The notes: generated by a model from the letters alone, not told the origin. A stretch of DNA of 64,000 bases from Micromonospora parathelypteridis (GCF_014201145.1 NZ_JACHDP010000001.1:992001-1056000); one strand, 5' to 3'. Counted from the stretch's first letter, positions 14,544 to 23,423 are shown. A program made the numbers and translations.

Positions 14544-16855
14544 CGGGCGCCGTGCGGGTGCTGCGGGCGGCGGTCGTCCCGCTTGCGCTGATCGGGTTGA
14601 CCGCGCTCGCCGGGGTGGTGCTCGGCCGGGTGTACGCGGGTGATCTGCTGACCCGGCTGGTCATCGGCGCGGCGGTCGGTTCGGTGCTGGTCAGCGTGGC
14701 CGCCCGGCGGCTGCCGTCCTGGCTGGTGGCACCGGTGTCGGTTGCCGCGATGGCCGGCTGGACACTCTTGTCGCTGCGGCTGGCCGCCGCCCACGCCGAG
14801 ATTCCGGGCGGCCTCCTGGAGATCACCGCGGACGCCGCCCGCAACGGCATTCCCCGGCTGCTCACCGCGATGATCCCGGTGGAGCCCACACCGGACACGG
14901 TGCTGGTGCCCGTTGTCGCCGCCTGGCTGGCCGGGCTTGCCGGCGCGGAGGTGGCGCTGCGCGCCGGCCGGGTGCTGTTGGGCTACCTGCCGGCGGCGGG
15001 GCTCTACGCCGCCGCTCTCTACGTGGTCGGTCCGAATGCCGCGCCGGCGGTCGGGGCGACGTTGGCGTTCGTCACGGTCGCGGCGGTCGGCCTGGCGGCG
15101 CCCGCCAGGACGGCACCGGCCGGCGGGGATCCGGCCGCAGATCTGGCCCCCCGGGTACGCGCGGCGGTGCGGCTCCGGCTGGCTACCAGCGCGGCGCTCG
15201 GGGTGGCCCTGGTGGTCGGGCTGGTCGCGCTGCTCGGCCCGGTCGTCGCCGACCAGGTCGACGGCCGGCCGGTGGACCCGCGCCGGTACGTGGAGCCACC
15301 GCAGGTGCAGACGCTCGACGAGAACCCGTTGATCCGGATCTCCGGCTGGGCGTTGCATCCGGAGCAGAAACTTCTCGATGTGCGCACGGAGCGCTCCGGT
15401 GCCCAGGCCGGCGATACCGCACCGAGCACCGGGCCGGCCACCGACGGCGAACCGGCGGCGGACGACACGGGCGCGGGCGTTCGGGTCCGGTTGGCGGTGC
15501 TCAGCGACTACGACGGGGTGACCTGGCGGGTCGGCGCGACGTACCGCAACGCCGGGCGGATCCTGCCGGCTGCCACAACGCCACGCGACAGCACGGTGCG
15601 GACGGTCCGCCAGCAGGTCACCGTGGCGGAGCTGAGCGGTCGGCTCCTGCCCGCCGTGGCGACACCTCGGGAGGTCAGCGGGGCGCGGGTGGCGTACGAC
15701 CAGGCGAGCGGGACGTTGATCCGGCCGGAGGGGTTGACGCCGGGCCTGCGGTACGAGGTGACCTCCGCCGAGGAGCACCCGGATTCGAACCTGTTGACGA
15801 CGGCCAACGTGCCGGCCGGCGAGGAGGTGGCCCGGGTGCTGCGGGTCGCCGACGGGGTGCCCGACCCGATGCGCAAGCTGGCCGCACAGCTCGCCGAGGA
15901 GAACGGGGCCCCGTATTCCCGGGCTCTGGCGATCGAGCAGTTCCTGGCTGAGCACTACCGGGTGGTGGCGGACGCGCCCAGCGGGCACGCGTACCCGAAC
16001 CTGGGTTTCTTCCTCTTCGGACCTCGTAACGGCGGCGGGCAGGAGGGCACGTCGGAGCAGTTCGCGGCGGCGTTCGCGGTGCTCGGCCGGCTTTCCGGGC
16101 TGCCGACCCGGGTGGTGGTGGGTTTCCGGGCTCGCGGGCAGGGGCCGGTGCTGGCCGGTGACGCGTTCGCCTGGCCGGAGGTGCTCTTCGACGGGTTGGG
16201 TTGGGTGTCGTTCGACCCGCTGCCTCGCCCGAACGAGGAGCCGAGGCCGGTGGAGGAGGATTTCCGCCCGACGCCGGAGGATCCGCCGCCGTCGGAGGCG
16301 CCGGCACCGACCGCCGAGCCGAGCGCGTCGCCGGAGCCGGTCGCCGCCGCCGAGGGGCCGCCCAGCCGTGGCGGTGTGTCCACCCCGGTGCTGGTCGCCG
16401 GGGGCAGTGGCGGCCTGCTGCTGCTGGTGGGGGCGCTGTTGCTGACCCTGTTGGCGATGCGCCGCTCGCTCACCCGCGCCCGGCTCGTCCGGGGTGACCC
16501 CGATCAGCGCATCGCCGGCGCCTGGCGGGAGGTCACCGATGCGCTGCGGCTGGCCGGTCGACCGGTCGGTGCTGACCTGGCGGCCACCGAGGTGGCCGGG
16601 CACGCCCGCACGGCCCTCGCCGACGCCCGCACCACGTCGGAGCCGGTGAGCCCGGCCGTCGACGAGTTGGCGGCCCTGCTCAATCAGGTGGGCTTCGCAC
16701 CCGGCGGCGCGACGGCCGACCAGGCGGCCCGTGCCGCCGAGGTGGCCACCGCCTACGTGGCCGACCTGCGCTCCGCCCGCCCCTGGTGGCGGCGCCTGCT
16801 CTGGTCCGTCCACCCCGCCCCGCTGCGCCGCGCCCGCCGGATGCGTGCGGGTTAG
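14540..16855 (+). CDS. Membrane transglutaminase-fold (TgpA-like) protein without catalytic Cys/His
   Basis: The product is 771 aa. The N-terminal ~240 residues hold five or more membrane helices. An extracytoplasmic region with a transglutaminase-core fold at about 440-570 follows, then one more membrane helix near 625-650 (LVAGGSGGLLLLVGALLLTLLA) and a cytoplasmic DUF4129-like tail. In active homologs the core reads CEQF and AHAWPEV. Here the positions read S505 (GTSEQFAAAF) and F543 (DAFAWPEV), while the third residue D559 (SFDP) is kept. Thiol catalysis is therefore unlikely. The GTG at 14540 overlaps the DUF58 stop as GTGA, showing translational coupling. The stop overlaps that of the convergent SDR gene. 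The protein probably has a structural or binding role in the envelope. Confidence 0.88.
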   Translation: MTGAVRVLRAAVVPLALIGLTALAGVVLGRVYAGDLLTRLVIGAAVGSVLVSVAARRLPSWLVAPVSVAAMAGWTLLSLRLAAAHAEIPGGLLEITADAARNGIPRLLTAMIPVEPTPDTVLVPVVAAWLAGLAGAEVALRAGRVLLGYLPAAGLYAAALYVVGPNAAPAVGATLAFVTVAAVGLAAPARTAPAGGDPAADLAPRVRAAVRLRLATSAALGVALVVGLVALLGPVVADQVDGRPVDPRRYVEPPQVQTLDENPLIRISGWALHPEQKLLDVRTERSGAQAGDTAPSTGPATDGEPAADDTGAGVRVRLAVLSDYDGVTWRVGATYRNAGRILPAATTPRDSTVRTVRQQVTVAELSGRLLPAVATPREVSGARVAYDQASGTLIRPEGLTPGLRYEVTSAEEHPDSNLLTTANVPAGEEVARVLRVADGVPDPMRKLAAQLAEENGAPYSRALAIEQFLAEHYRVVADAPSGHAYPNLGFFLFGPRNGGGQEGTSEQFAAAFAVLGRLSGLPTRVVVGFRARGQGPVLAGDAFAWPEVLFDGLGWVSFDPLPRPNEEPRPVEEDFRPTPEDPPPSEAPAPTAEPSASPEPVAAAEGPPSRGGVSTPVLVAGGSGGLLLLVGALLLTLLAMRRSLTRARLVRGDPDQRIAGAWREVTDALRLAGRPVGADLAATEVAGHARTALADARTTSEPVSPAVDELAALLNQVGFAPGGATADQAARAAEVATAYVADLRSARPWWRRLLWSVHPAPLRRARRMRAG

Positions 16856-17643
16856 GTGGTCAGCCGGCGGATGAGTTTGCGCATCCCGGCCTGCCAGCCG
16901 TCCGGGTCCTCGGCGCGGCGACGCGCGTAGTCGGCGACCTCCGGGTGCGGCAGGATCAGGAAACGCTCCTCGGCCAGTCCGGCGATGGCCGCGTCGGCGA
17001 CCTGGTCCGGGGTGAGCACCGCACCGGATGCGGCGATCACCCGGGCGCCGAGGTGTCCCTCGACGATCCCGTCGGCGAGCATCGGGGTGTCCACCCCCTG
17101 CGGGCAGAGCGCGCTGACCCGGATGCCCCGGTCCCGGTAGGTGATGGCCAGCCACTCGGCGAACCCCACCGAGGCGTGCTTCGTCGCCGTGTACGCGGCG
17201 TCGCCCACGGCGGTCAGCACACCCGCCGCCGAGCACGTGTGCAGCAGGTGGCCGCCGCCCCGTGCGAGCATTCCGGGCAGCACCGCCCGGGCCGAGTAGA
17301 CGTGGGCGAGCACGTTGACCCGCCACGCCCGGTCCCAGTCGGCGTCGTCGACCTCCACTCCCCCGCCGGTGGTCACGCCCGCGTTGGCGCAGAACAGGTC
17401 GATGCGGCCGTACCGCTCCTCGGTGTCGGCGACCAGGTCGCGCACCTGTTCCTCGTCGGTGACGTCGAGTGCGATGGCGTGCGCGACCGGGCCGATGCCC
17501 TCGGCCACCGCGTCCGCCGCCTCGGCGTTCAGGTCGGCGACCACGACGGCGGCGGCGCCTTCGGCGGCGAAGCGGCGTGACAGCGCGGCCCCGATGCCGC
17601 CGGCGCCGCCGGTGACGACCACGATCCGGTCGGTGAGGTTCAC
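16852..17643 (-). CDS. SDR-family oxidoreductase
   Basis: This is a 263-aa classical short-chain dehydrogenase with cofactor loop TGGAGGIG at residues 11-18, CANAG near 85-89, and the catalytic YTATK motif near 150. The C-terminus is family-typical up to RFLILPHPEVADYARRR, a segment common in SDRs encoded beside F420-type oxidoreductases. The GTG start at 17643 has AGGAG seven bases upstream and overlaps the stop of the upstream gene (GTGA), so the two are co-translated. Its stop overlaps that of the convergent transglutaminase-fold gene. Substrate unknown. Confidence 0.88.
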   Translation of the reverse strand: MNLTDRIVVVTGGAGGIGAALSRRFAAEGAAAVVVADLNAEAADAVAEGIGPVAHAIALDVTDEEQVRDLVADTEERYGRIDLFCANAGVTTGGGVEVDDADWDRAWRVNVLAHVYSARAVLPGMLARGGGHLLHTCSAAGVLTAVGDAAYTATKHASVGFAEWLAITYRDRGIRVSALCPQGVDTPMLADGIVEGHLGARVIAASGAVLTPDQVADAAIAGLAEERFLILPHPEVADYARRRAEDPDGWQAGMRKLIRRLTT

Positions 17644-18623
17644 GCGGACGCTCCTGCGGGGTCGACGCCCAGTTGGGCGATGAGGGTGAGCAGCGCGGTC
17701 GCGCCGCCGGCGGTGACCTCCGGGGTGGGCAGCAGCGCGAGCACCGGCACATCCACGCCAGCGTCGGCATAGCGGCGCACCTCGGCACGGCACCGCTCCG
17801 GTGAGCCGTGCAGCACCAGGGCGTCGACCACGTCGTCGGGCACCGCCGCGCTGGCGCCGCGCCGGTCGCCGGCGGCCCAGGCCTCCCACATCGGCGCAAG
17901 GACCTTGTCGCGGCCGAGCCAGCGGTGGAACTCGGCGTATGCCGGGACCGTGAGGTAGCTGGTGATGAGCCGGCGGCCCAACGCTCGGGCGTACGTGGTG
18001 TCCTCGGTGGGGCAGACGAAGATCCGGGCGGCGACCTCGAAGCCGGCGCGCCGGTCACTTAGCTCGGCGAGGGCGCGCGGTACGTCGTCGGCGCTGAGCC
18101 AGTTGAGGATGACCCCGTCGGCCTCCGCGGCGGCCAGCCGGAGCATCCCCGGGCGCAGGGCGGCGAGCAGGATCGGCGGCGGCACCGCTGGTGGTCGTTC
18201 CAGCGTGAACCGGCGCACGGTGAATGTGTCGTAGGCCTCGTCGACGGTCTCGCCGCTCAGCGCGGCGCGCAGAAAGCGCAGCATGTCGCGGGTCCGCCGG
18301 AACGGCTCGTCGAACGGCACGGAGTTCCAGTCCTGCACGAGCACCGGGGAGGACGCGCCGATCCCGAGCGAGAACCGGCCCGGCGCGGCCTCGGCCAACG
18401 CCGCCGCGCTCATCGCCAGCAGCCCGGGGCCCCGGGTGAAGACCGGCGTGATCGCGGTGCCCAGCCGCAGCCGGGGCTGCCACGCCGCGGCGAGCGCCAG
18501 CGGGGTGAACGCGTCGGTCCCGGCGACCTCGGACGACCAGACGTCGGTGAACCCGGCCCGGTCGAGGGCCGCGTATCCGGCGTCATGGTCGGTCAGTGCG
18601 AGGCCACCCAGCGGTACCGTCAT
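17640..18623 (-). CDS. LLM-class F420-dependent oxidoreductase
   Basis: The product is 327 aa with the TIM-barrel pattern of luciferase-like monooxygenases: GFTDVWSSEVAGTDAFTPLALAA near residues 24-46, LRLGTAITPVFTRGPGLLAMSAAALAEAAPGRFSLGIG-type strands at about 52-90, and RTRDMLRFLRAALSGE near 115. Actinobacterial members of this size use coenzyme F420. ATG 18623 was chosen where family-like sequence begins (MTVPLGGLAL), although the frame is open to 19016. It is translationally coupled to the downstream SDR, suggesting sequential redox steps on one substrate, which cannot be named. Confidence 0.85.
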   Translation of the reverse strand: MTVPLGGLALTDHDAGYAALDRAGFTDVWSSEVAGTDAFTPLALAAAWQPRLRLGTAITPVFTRGPGLLAMSAAALAEAAPGRFSLGIGASSPVLVQDWNSVPFDEPFRRTRDMLRFLRAALSGETVDEAYDTFTVRRFTLERPPAVPPPILLAALRPGMLRLAAAEADGVILNWLSADDVPRALAELSDRRAGFEVAARIFVCPTEDTTYARALGRRLITSYLTVPAYAEFHRWLGRDKVLAPMWEAWAAGDRRGASAAVPDDVVDALVLHGSPERCRAEVRRYADAGVDVPVLALLPTPEVTAGGATALLTLIAQLGVDPAGASA

Positions 18624-18777
18624 GCCCCATCGATTCGTCACCGATCGATCGTGCCCGTTGACGGGGCACGCGAGCAAGATCCCCGGACTGGGCAGAATCG
18701 CCGGTTTCCGGCCGTCCGCCCCACCGGGGGTGCTACGACTTCGGGGTGGACCGGACCGACGGCGCGGGTCGCTGACC

Positions 18778-19998
18778 ATGGGTTCCAGGGCAGCGGGACG
18801 CCTGGAGCCGTTCGCCGCGTCGTCCCCTCCCGGCCGGGCCACCTTCCTGGAACTCTTCTTCGACCTGGTCTTCGTCTTCGCGCTCACCCGGATCTCGGCG
18901 CGCGCGTTCGAGGAGCTGACCCACGAAGGCGCCATGGGGCAGGTCGGGGCCGCCATCACCAGCAGCGGCAAGACTCTGCTGCTGTTGCTGGCGCTCTGGG
19001 CGGTCTGGCAGGGCACCGCGTGGACGACCAGCCGCTACGACCCGCACCGGCTGGCGTTGCAGGCCGTGGTGATCATCGCGCTGGTGGGCAGCATGCTGAT
19101 GGGAGTGGCGATCCCCCGAGCGTTCAGCGCGACCGGGCTGATGTTCGCGGTGGCGTACGTCGTCACGCAGGTGTCCCGGCCGCTGATCCTGGCCGTCGCG
19201 CTCGGCCCGCACCCGTACCGCCGGTTGAAGGTGCGCATGGCGGTGGTGTTCGCCGTCAGCGGGGTGCTCTGGATCGGCGGGGCGACGCTGCCCACGGATG
19301 GGCAGGTGTCGCTCTGGACAGCGGCGCTGATCCTCGAGTACGGGGCCGCCCGCTTCGGTTGGCCGGTCCCGGGTCTGGGCCGGTCGACGGTCTCGAAGTG
19401 GGAGATCGCCGGGGAGCACCTGGCCGAGCGGTACCAGCAGTTCTTCCTCGTCGCGCTGGGCGAGACGATCCTGGTGGCGGGTTTCGCGTACAGCGCCGAG
19501 CCGTACGGGTCGGGGCACGCGTGGGCGTTCGGGCTCGCGGTGGCCACCTCGATCATGCTGTGGCGGATCTACGTCCAGCGCGCCGGTCAGATCCTGGGCG
19601 AGGCGGTCGTGAAGGCCCGGCATCCCGCCAACATCGGCCGCTCGGCTGCCGACACCCACCTGGTGATGGTGGTGGGCCTCGCGGCCACCGCGGTCGGTTA
19701 CGAGCTGATCATCGAGCATCCGCTGAAGGAGATCCCGGGGCCGTGGCTGGCCATGGTGCTCGGCGGGCCGGCACTGTTCCTGCTTGGCCGGGCCCGCTTC
19801 GAGTACGAGGTGTTCGCGCGGGTCTCCCCGTCGCGGTGGATCGCCGTCCTGGTGCTGGCGGCGGCAGCCGTACCGCTGCTCGCCCTGCCCGGTGTGGCCG
19901 CGACCGCCGTCGGGGTGGTGGTGTTGGCCGCGGTCGCGGTCGCCGACGTCCGCCGGGCGCACGGTGCTCCCCCGGAGGCCGCCGCGCCACCCTTCTGA
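18778..19998 (+). CDS. ltrA: Low-temperature-requirement A (LtrA) membrane protein, copy 1
   Basis: The product is 406 aa with the LtrA signature at the N-terminus (ATFLELFFDLVFVFALTRIS) and the mid-protein motif GEHLAERYQQFFLVALGETIL near residues 215-235. Ten or so hydrophobic helices cover most of the chain. LtrA proteins are integral membrane proteins first linked to growth at low temperature; the biochemical activity is unknown. A second, clearly homologous copy lies at 51233-52435. It is divergent from the F420 oxidoreductase gene with about 150 bases between them. Confidence 0.9.
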   Translation: MGSRAAGRLEPFAASSPPGRATFLELFFDLVFVFALTRISARAFEELTHEGAMGQVGAAITSSGKTLLLLLALWAVWQGTAWTTSRYDPHRLALQAVVIIALVGSMLMGVAIPRAFSATGLMFAVAYVVTQVSRPLILAVALGPHPYRRLKVRMAVVFAVSGVLWIGGATLPTDGQVSLWTAALILEYGAARFGWPVPGLGRSTVSKWEIAGEHLAERYQQFFLVALGETILVAGFAYSAEPYGSGHAWAFGLAVATSIMLWRIYVQRAGQILGEAVVKARHPANIGRSAADTHLVMVVGLAATAVGYELIIEHPLKEIPGPWLAMVLGGPALFLLGRARFEYEVFARVSPSRWIAVLVLAAAAVPLLALPGVAATAVGVVVLAAVAVADVRRAHGAPPEAAAPPF

Positions 19999-20049
19999 GC
20001 CATTCGAGTACGACGATGTCGTGCCGACACGGCCGGATAGGCTCGGCGG

Positions 20050-20913
20050 GTGACCTTCTCGCTCGTCGCCCGCTCCGCCGACGGCCGCCTGCACGGCGTC
20101 GCCGTCGCCAGTAAGTTCCTCGCCGCCGGTGCGCTGGTGCCGGCCGCCGCCGCCGAGGTCGGCGCTCTGGCCACCCAGGCGCACGTCAACCTCGCCTATC
20201 GCCCGCAGGGCCTCACCCTGCTGCGCACCGGTGTGGCCGCCGCCGACGTGGTGGCCGGGCTGATCGCCGCCGACCCGGAGCGGGAGCACCGCCAGCTCGG
20301 CGTCGTGGGAGTCAGCGGTTCGGGCGCCAGTTGGACCGGGCCGGCCTGCCATCCGTGGGCGGGCGGGCGGACCGGCGACGGCTGGGCCGCGCAGGGCAAC
20401 GTGCTCACCGGCCCGGAGGTCGTCGACGCCCTGGGTGATGCCTGGTTGGCAGGGTCGGCGCTGCCGTTCGCCGAGCGCCTCGTCGCCGCGTTGCGCGCGG
20501 GCGACGAGGCCGGCGGCGACCGGCGGGGCCGGCAAAGCGCCGGCCTGCTGGTGGTCGAGCGCGGCGGAGGGTACGCCGGCGGCAGCGACGTGCTGGTCGA
20601 CCTTCGGGTGGACGACCACCCGGAACCGGTCGCCGAGCTGAGTCGACTGCTCGCGGTGCACACCATGCTGTTCAGCCGGCCCGACCCGGCCACCCTGCTC
20701 GACCTGAGCGGCGCGGTCGCCGACGAGGTTGCGGCGTTGCTCAGCGCGCTGGGTCATTCCGTGGCGGACGACGGCACGGAGGCGGCGTTGATCTCCTGGG
20801 CCGGGCTGGAGAACCTGGAGGAGCGGCTCGTGCCGGGGCGGATCGACCCGGTGGTGTTGACGCATCTGCGCGGCGTCGCGCCGCACGTCCCCGCACCCCG
20901 TCTCGCGAGCTGA
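20050..20913 (+). CDS. DUF1028 family protein (Ntn-hydrolase-like)
   Basis: The product is 287 aa. The start MTFSLVARSADGRLHGVAVASKFLAAGALVPAA and the later TQAHVNLAYRPQGLTLL and AAQGNVLTGPEVVDALGDAW are hallmark DUF1028 sequences. The family has an Ntn-hydrolase-like fold and an unproven hydrolytic role. A C-terminal extension of about 70 residues follows the core, as in many members. The GTG start lies 51 bases after ltrA, so co-transcription is possible. Confidence 0.88.
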   Translation: MTFSLVARSADGRLHGVAVASKFLAAGALVPAAAAEVGALATQAHVNLAYRPQGLTLLRTGVAAADVVAGLIAADPEREHRQLGVVGVSGSGASWTGPACHPWAGGRTGDGWAAQGNVLTGPEVVDALGDAWLAGSALPFAERLVAALRAGDEAGGDRRGRQSAGLLVVERGGGYAGGSDVLVDLRVDDHPEPVAELSRLLAVHTMLFSRPDPATLLDLSGAVADEVAALLSALGHSVADDGTEAALISWAGLENLEERLVPGRIDPVVLTHLRGVAPHVPAPRLAS

Positions 20914-20961
20914 CCCACCCAGGCCGGCGCCGGCGACGGTCGGTGCCGGCCCGGTGCAGGG

Positions 20962-21630
20962 TCAGCGGCCGAAGGCCAGCCAGCGGAAGCTGGCGGCGTC
21001 GATCGCGGCCTTTTCCGGGGCGGTCAGCGCCGCCCGGCCGGTGGTCTTGCGGATCAGGGTCAGCTCGTCCCAGCGCAGCGCGGCCGGTGTCGGTGTCCCG
21101 CCAGTGAGCAGGTCGGCGATCACGGTGGCCGCCTGTGGGGTGAGCCATGGGGGTCGGCCCAGCGCGGCGGCCAGGTCCAGACCGTGCACACCCACCTCGA
21201 CGACGCGGGTCCGCAGGAACTCGGTAAGGAGCATCGCGTCGCCGTGTCGGGTCCGTACCACCCAATCGGTCGGCGCGGCGGCGACCGCCGCGTCGGTGGC
21301 CCGCCAGGCCCGCTCCAACTCGGTCGCCAGCGCGGCCCGGTCCACCTGTAGCGCGTCGCGTCGGCCGCCGGCGATCCGGTCGGCGTCCACCTGCGCGGTG
21401 AACTTCGCCCCGCCGAAGTAGCCGGCGGCGTCCACCTCCGCGTGCGGCGGGGCCGGCGCGGCGAGCATGTCGGCCAGCCGGCCCACTCCGGTACGTACGT
21501 GCGCGATCAACTCCTGGACGGTCCACGGCGGGCAGTCGGTGGGTCGGTCGAGGTCGGCGTCGACCAACTCGGCAAGGATCTCGGTGAGCAGCGCGCACTC
21601 GGCGGAGAACGCCACGCGGACGGGGTCCAC
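20962..21630 (-). CDS. Mycothiol-dependent maleylpyruvate isomerase-family protein (DinB fold)
   Basis: The product is 222 aa with the family signature LDRPTDCPPWTVQELIAHVRTGVGRL near residues 27-52 and the metal-site helix TRVVEVGVHGLDLAAALG near 140-157. DinB-fold enzymes of this group use mycothiol as cofactor in actinobacteria. The substrate is not known and these genes are usually orphans. The GTG start at 21630 lies eight bases after the stop of the upstream PAP2 gene, so both are probably one transcript. Confidence 0.88.
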   Translation of the reverse strand: MDPVRVAFSAECALLTEILAELVDADLDRPTDCPPWTVQELIAHVRTGVGRLADMLAAPAPPHAEVDAAGYFGGAKFTAQVDADRIAGGRRDALQVDRAALATELERAWRATDAAVAAAPTDWVVRTRHGDAMLLTEFLRTRVVEVGVHGLDLAAALGRPPWLTPQAATVIADLLTGGTPTPAALRWDELTLIRKTTGRAALTAPEKAAIDAASFRWLAFGR

Positions 21631-21638
21631 CGGCCCGC

Positions 21639-22520
21639 TCAGCCCTTCACCCGAGGCACCAGCCGGTGTACGACGGTGAGCACCAACGCCATCACCACCG
21701 CCATCGTGCCGGCGATGCCGGCGGCGCTGCCCGCGTACCCGACGAACAGTGGTCGGCGGGTGAGGTCATCCGGTCCGGTGTCGCGCAGGTCGACCAGCCA
21801 GGCCAGTGCCAGTCCGCAGGCGACCAGGGCGAGCACACCGCCCACCCCGAGCACCAGCGCCGCGATGCGGTGCGCGTCGCCGGGCGCGACCTCGGCCTGC
21901 TCCCGCTGGTTGATCAGCAGGAGCAGCCCGGCCATCGCCGCCCAGACACCCACCACCAGGTACGCGGCGACCGCGTCGCTGGGCCGGTGCCAGCCGGCGG
22001 AGAGGGTGGCCACTCCGGCGACGGCGGCATAGCCGGCGGCGAGGAAGGCACCGACCGCCCGCACCTTGGCCGGCAGCACGAGCACGAGCGCGACCGCCAC
22101 CGACGCGGCCACCGTGGTGTGCCCGCTGGGCAGGCTGTTGCCCACCGCGAGGCGCTCCGGGTCGAGGCCGTAGTCGGGCCGGCCCAGGCCGTGCTTCAGC
22201 AACTGGGTCGAGAGGTTCGCTCCGGCGATCAGCAGGGTCGCGGTGATGGCCAGGGCGATCCGTCCCCGGATCAGCGCGATGAACCCGATCATCGCGGTGG
22301 CGGCCAGCAGGGAGACCACCGACATCGCGTTGAGGAGCCGGTTGACCGGGCCGTCGATGGTGTCCTGCCCGATCCGGTTGCCGGTGAGCGCCACGGTGTC
22401 CACCCACTGGCCGATCTCGGTGTGCACGGCCACCCGCCACACGGCGACGAAGGCGGCCGCCTGGACGAGGGCCAGTACGACCAACCAGACCGCGGTCCAA
22501 CCCCGTGCCGTCGCGCGCAT
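21639..22520 (-). CDS. PAP2-family phosphatase, membrane
   Basis: The product is 293 aa with multiple membrane helices and the three phosphatase motifs KHGLGRPDYG, PSGHTTV and SAGWHRPSDAV (the last a variant of SRxxxxxHxxxD). The enzyme would dephosphorylate lipid phosphates such as undecaprenyl pyrophosphate or phosphatidic acid at the outer face of the membrane. A C-terminal pair of helices extends beyond the core. ATG 22520 begins the family-like sequence; the frame remains open upstream but is low in complexity. Confidence 0.9.
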   Translation of the reverse strand: MRATARGWTAVWLVVLALVQAAAFVAVWRVAVHTEIGQWVDTVALTGNRIGQDTIDGPVNRLLNAMSVVSLLAATAMIGFIALIRGRIALAITATLLIAGANLSTQLLKHGLGRPDYGLDPERLAVGNSLPSGHTTVAASVAVALVLVLPAKVRAVGAFLAAGYAAVAGVATLSAGWHRPSDAVAAYLVVGVWAAMAGLLLLINQREQAEVAPGDAHRIAALVLGVGGVLALVACGLALAWLVDLRDTGPDDLTRRPLFVGYAGSAAGIAGTMAVVMALVLTVVHRLVPRVKG

Positions 22521-22609
22521 CCGCACACCGTAGCGGCCGGTGGTGCCCTGTCGACCGGTGGCCCGCCGCCCGTCAACGGTTAGGTTGTGCCAGAGGCGAG
22601 GAGGCGGTG

Positions 22610-23344
22610 GTGGGCGGAATCCCGGAGCGCGACAGCGGTCAGGCCGCACCCGGCCCGGACCAGCGGGTGGGTGCCGAGCCGGCGCCAGGAGAGCCGGCGC
22701 GGGCCGACTCCCTGGCGGAGCTGCTGGGCGGGCGGGGCGGCGCCATCGACGCCACTCTGCCGCCGCTGGCGTTCGCGGCCGGTTGGCTGCTAGGCGGCGA
22801 GTCGCTCTGGGGCGGGGTCGGCGCGGCGCTGGCCGTGGGCGCGGCGGTGGCCGGCGTACGGCTGTTCCGGGGTGATCGACCGCGCTCGGTGCTGATCGGC
22901 CTGCTGGCCGTCTGCGTCGCGGCGTTGATCGCGGTGCGGACCGGCCGGGCCGAGGATTTCTTTCTCATTCAGGTGCTCTCCAACGCGGCCAGCGCACTCG
23001 CCTGGACGGTCAGCATCGTGGTGCGCTGGCCGCTGCTCGGTGTGTTGGTCGGCGCGGTGCTGGGCCAGCGCACCCGGTGGCGGCGGGACCGGGCGCTGAG
23101 ACGCGGGTACGGCCGGGCCAGTTGGGTGTGGACGGCGACCTACCTGGTGCGGCTCGCGGTGTTCGTGCCGCTGTACCTCAGTGGGCAGGTGCTCGCGCTG
23201 GTGGTGGCCCGGGTGGCGCTGACCTGGCCGCTGGTCGCCGCGGCGCTGGCACTGAGCTGGGTGGTGCTGCGGCGGTCGTTGCCGGCCGGGCACCCGGGTC
23301 TGCGTCATCCGGTCCTTGACGACCCGGCCGCACCGCCTCGCTGA
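22610..23344 (+). CDS. DUF3159 membrane protein
   Basis: The product is 244 aa: a hydrophilic 45-residue N-terminus, then five or six membrane helices. DUF3159 features include LAELLGGRGGAIDATLPPLAFAAGW, the polar turn RTGRAEDFFLIQVLSNAAS, and GYGRASWVWTATYLVRLAVFVPLYL. GTG at 22610 follows AGGAGG by five bases; the GTG immediately before it (22607) is also in frame. The family is actinobacterial and of unknown function. It is divergent from the PAP2 gene with about 90 bases between starts. Confidence 0.88.
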   Translation: MGGIPERDSGQAAPGPDQRVGAEPAPGEPARADSLAELLGGRGGAIDATLPPLAFAAGWLLGGESLWGGVGAALAVGAAVAGVRLFRGDRPRSVLIGLLAVCVAALIAVRTGRAEDFFLIQVLSNAASALAWTVSIVVRWPLLGVLVGAVLGQRTRWRRDRALRRGYGRASWVWTATYLVRLAVFVPLYLSGQVLALVVARVALTWPLVAAALALSWVVLRRSLPAGHPGLRHPVLDDPAAPPR

Positions 23345-23384
23345 CCCCGGGGCGAATCCGGGTCGTGGCGGGCGGTGGCGGGCA

Positions 23385-23423
23385 AAAAAGTGGAGAGGCC
23401 GCCACGGGGGGAGCGGCCTCTCC
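23385..23423 (-). terminator. Intrinsic terminator of the GH48 transcript
   Basis: On the minus strand an 11-bp perfect stem (GGAGAGGCCGC with its complement, arms 23392-23402 and 23413-23423, 10-nt loop) is followed by a run of T (positions 23390-23385 read TTTTTT). A U-tract terminator this clear is unusual in such GC-rich DNA. It lies about 250 bases beyond the GH48 stop; the rest of 23345-23671 shows nothing else of note. Confidence 0.85.

Noticed and set aside
13697..18058. 1453-codon open frame on the minus strand
   Set aside because: It runs antisense through the DUF58 and transglutaminase-fold genes and then out of frame through the SDR and F420 oxidoreductase; its product is Arg/Pro/Gly-rich low complexity, a typical GC-rich shadow.
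18733..20886. 717-codon minus-strand frame opposite ltrA and DUF1028
   Set aside because: Spans two recognisable + strand genes and lacks any protein-like pattern.
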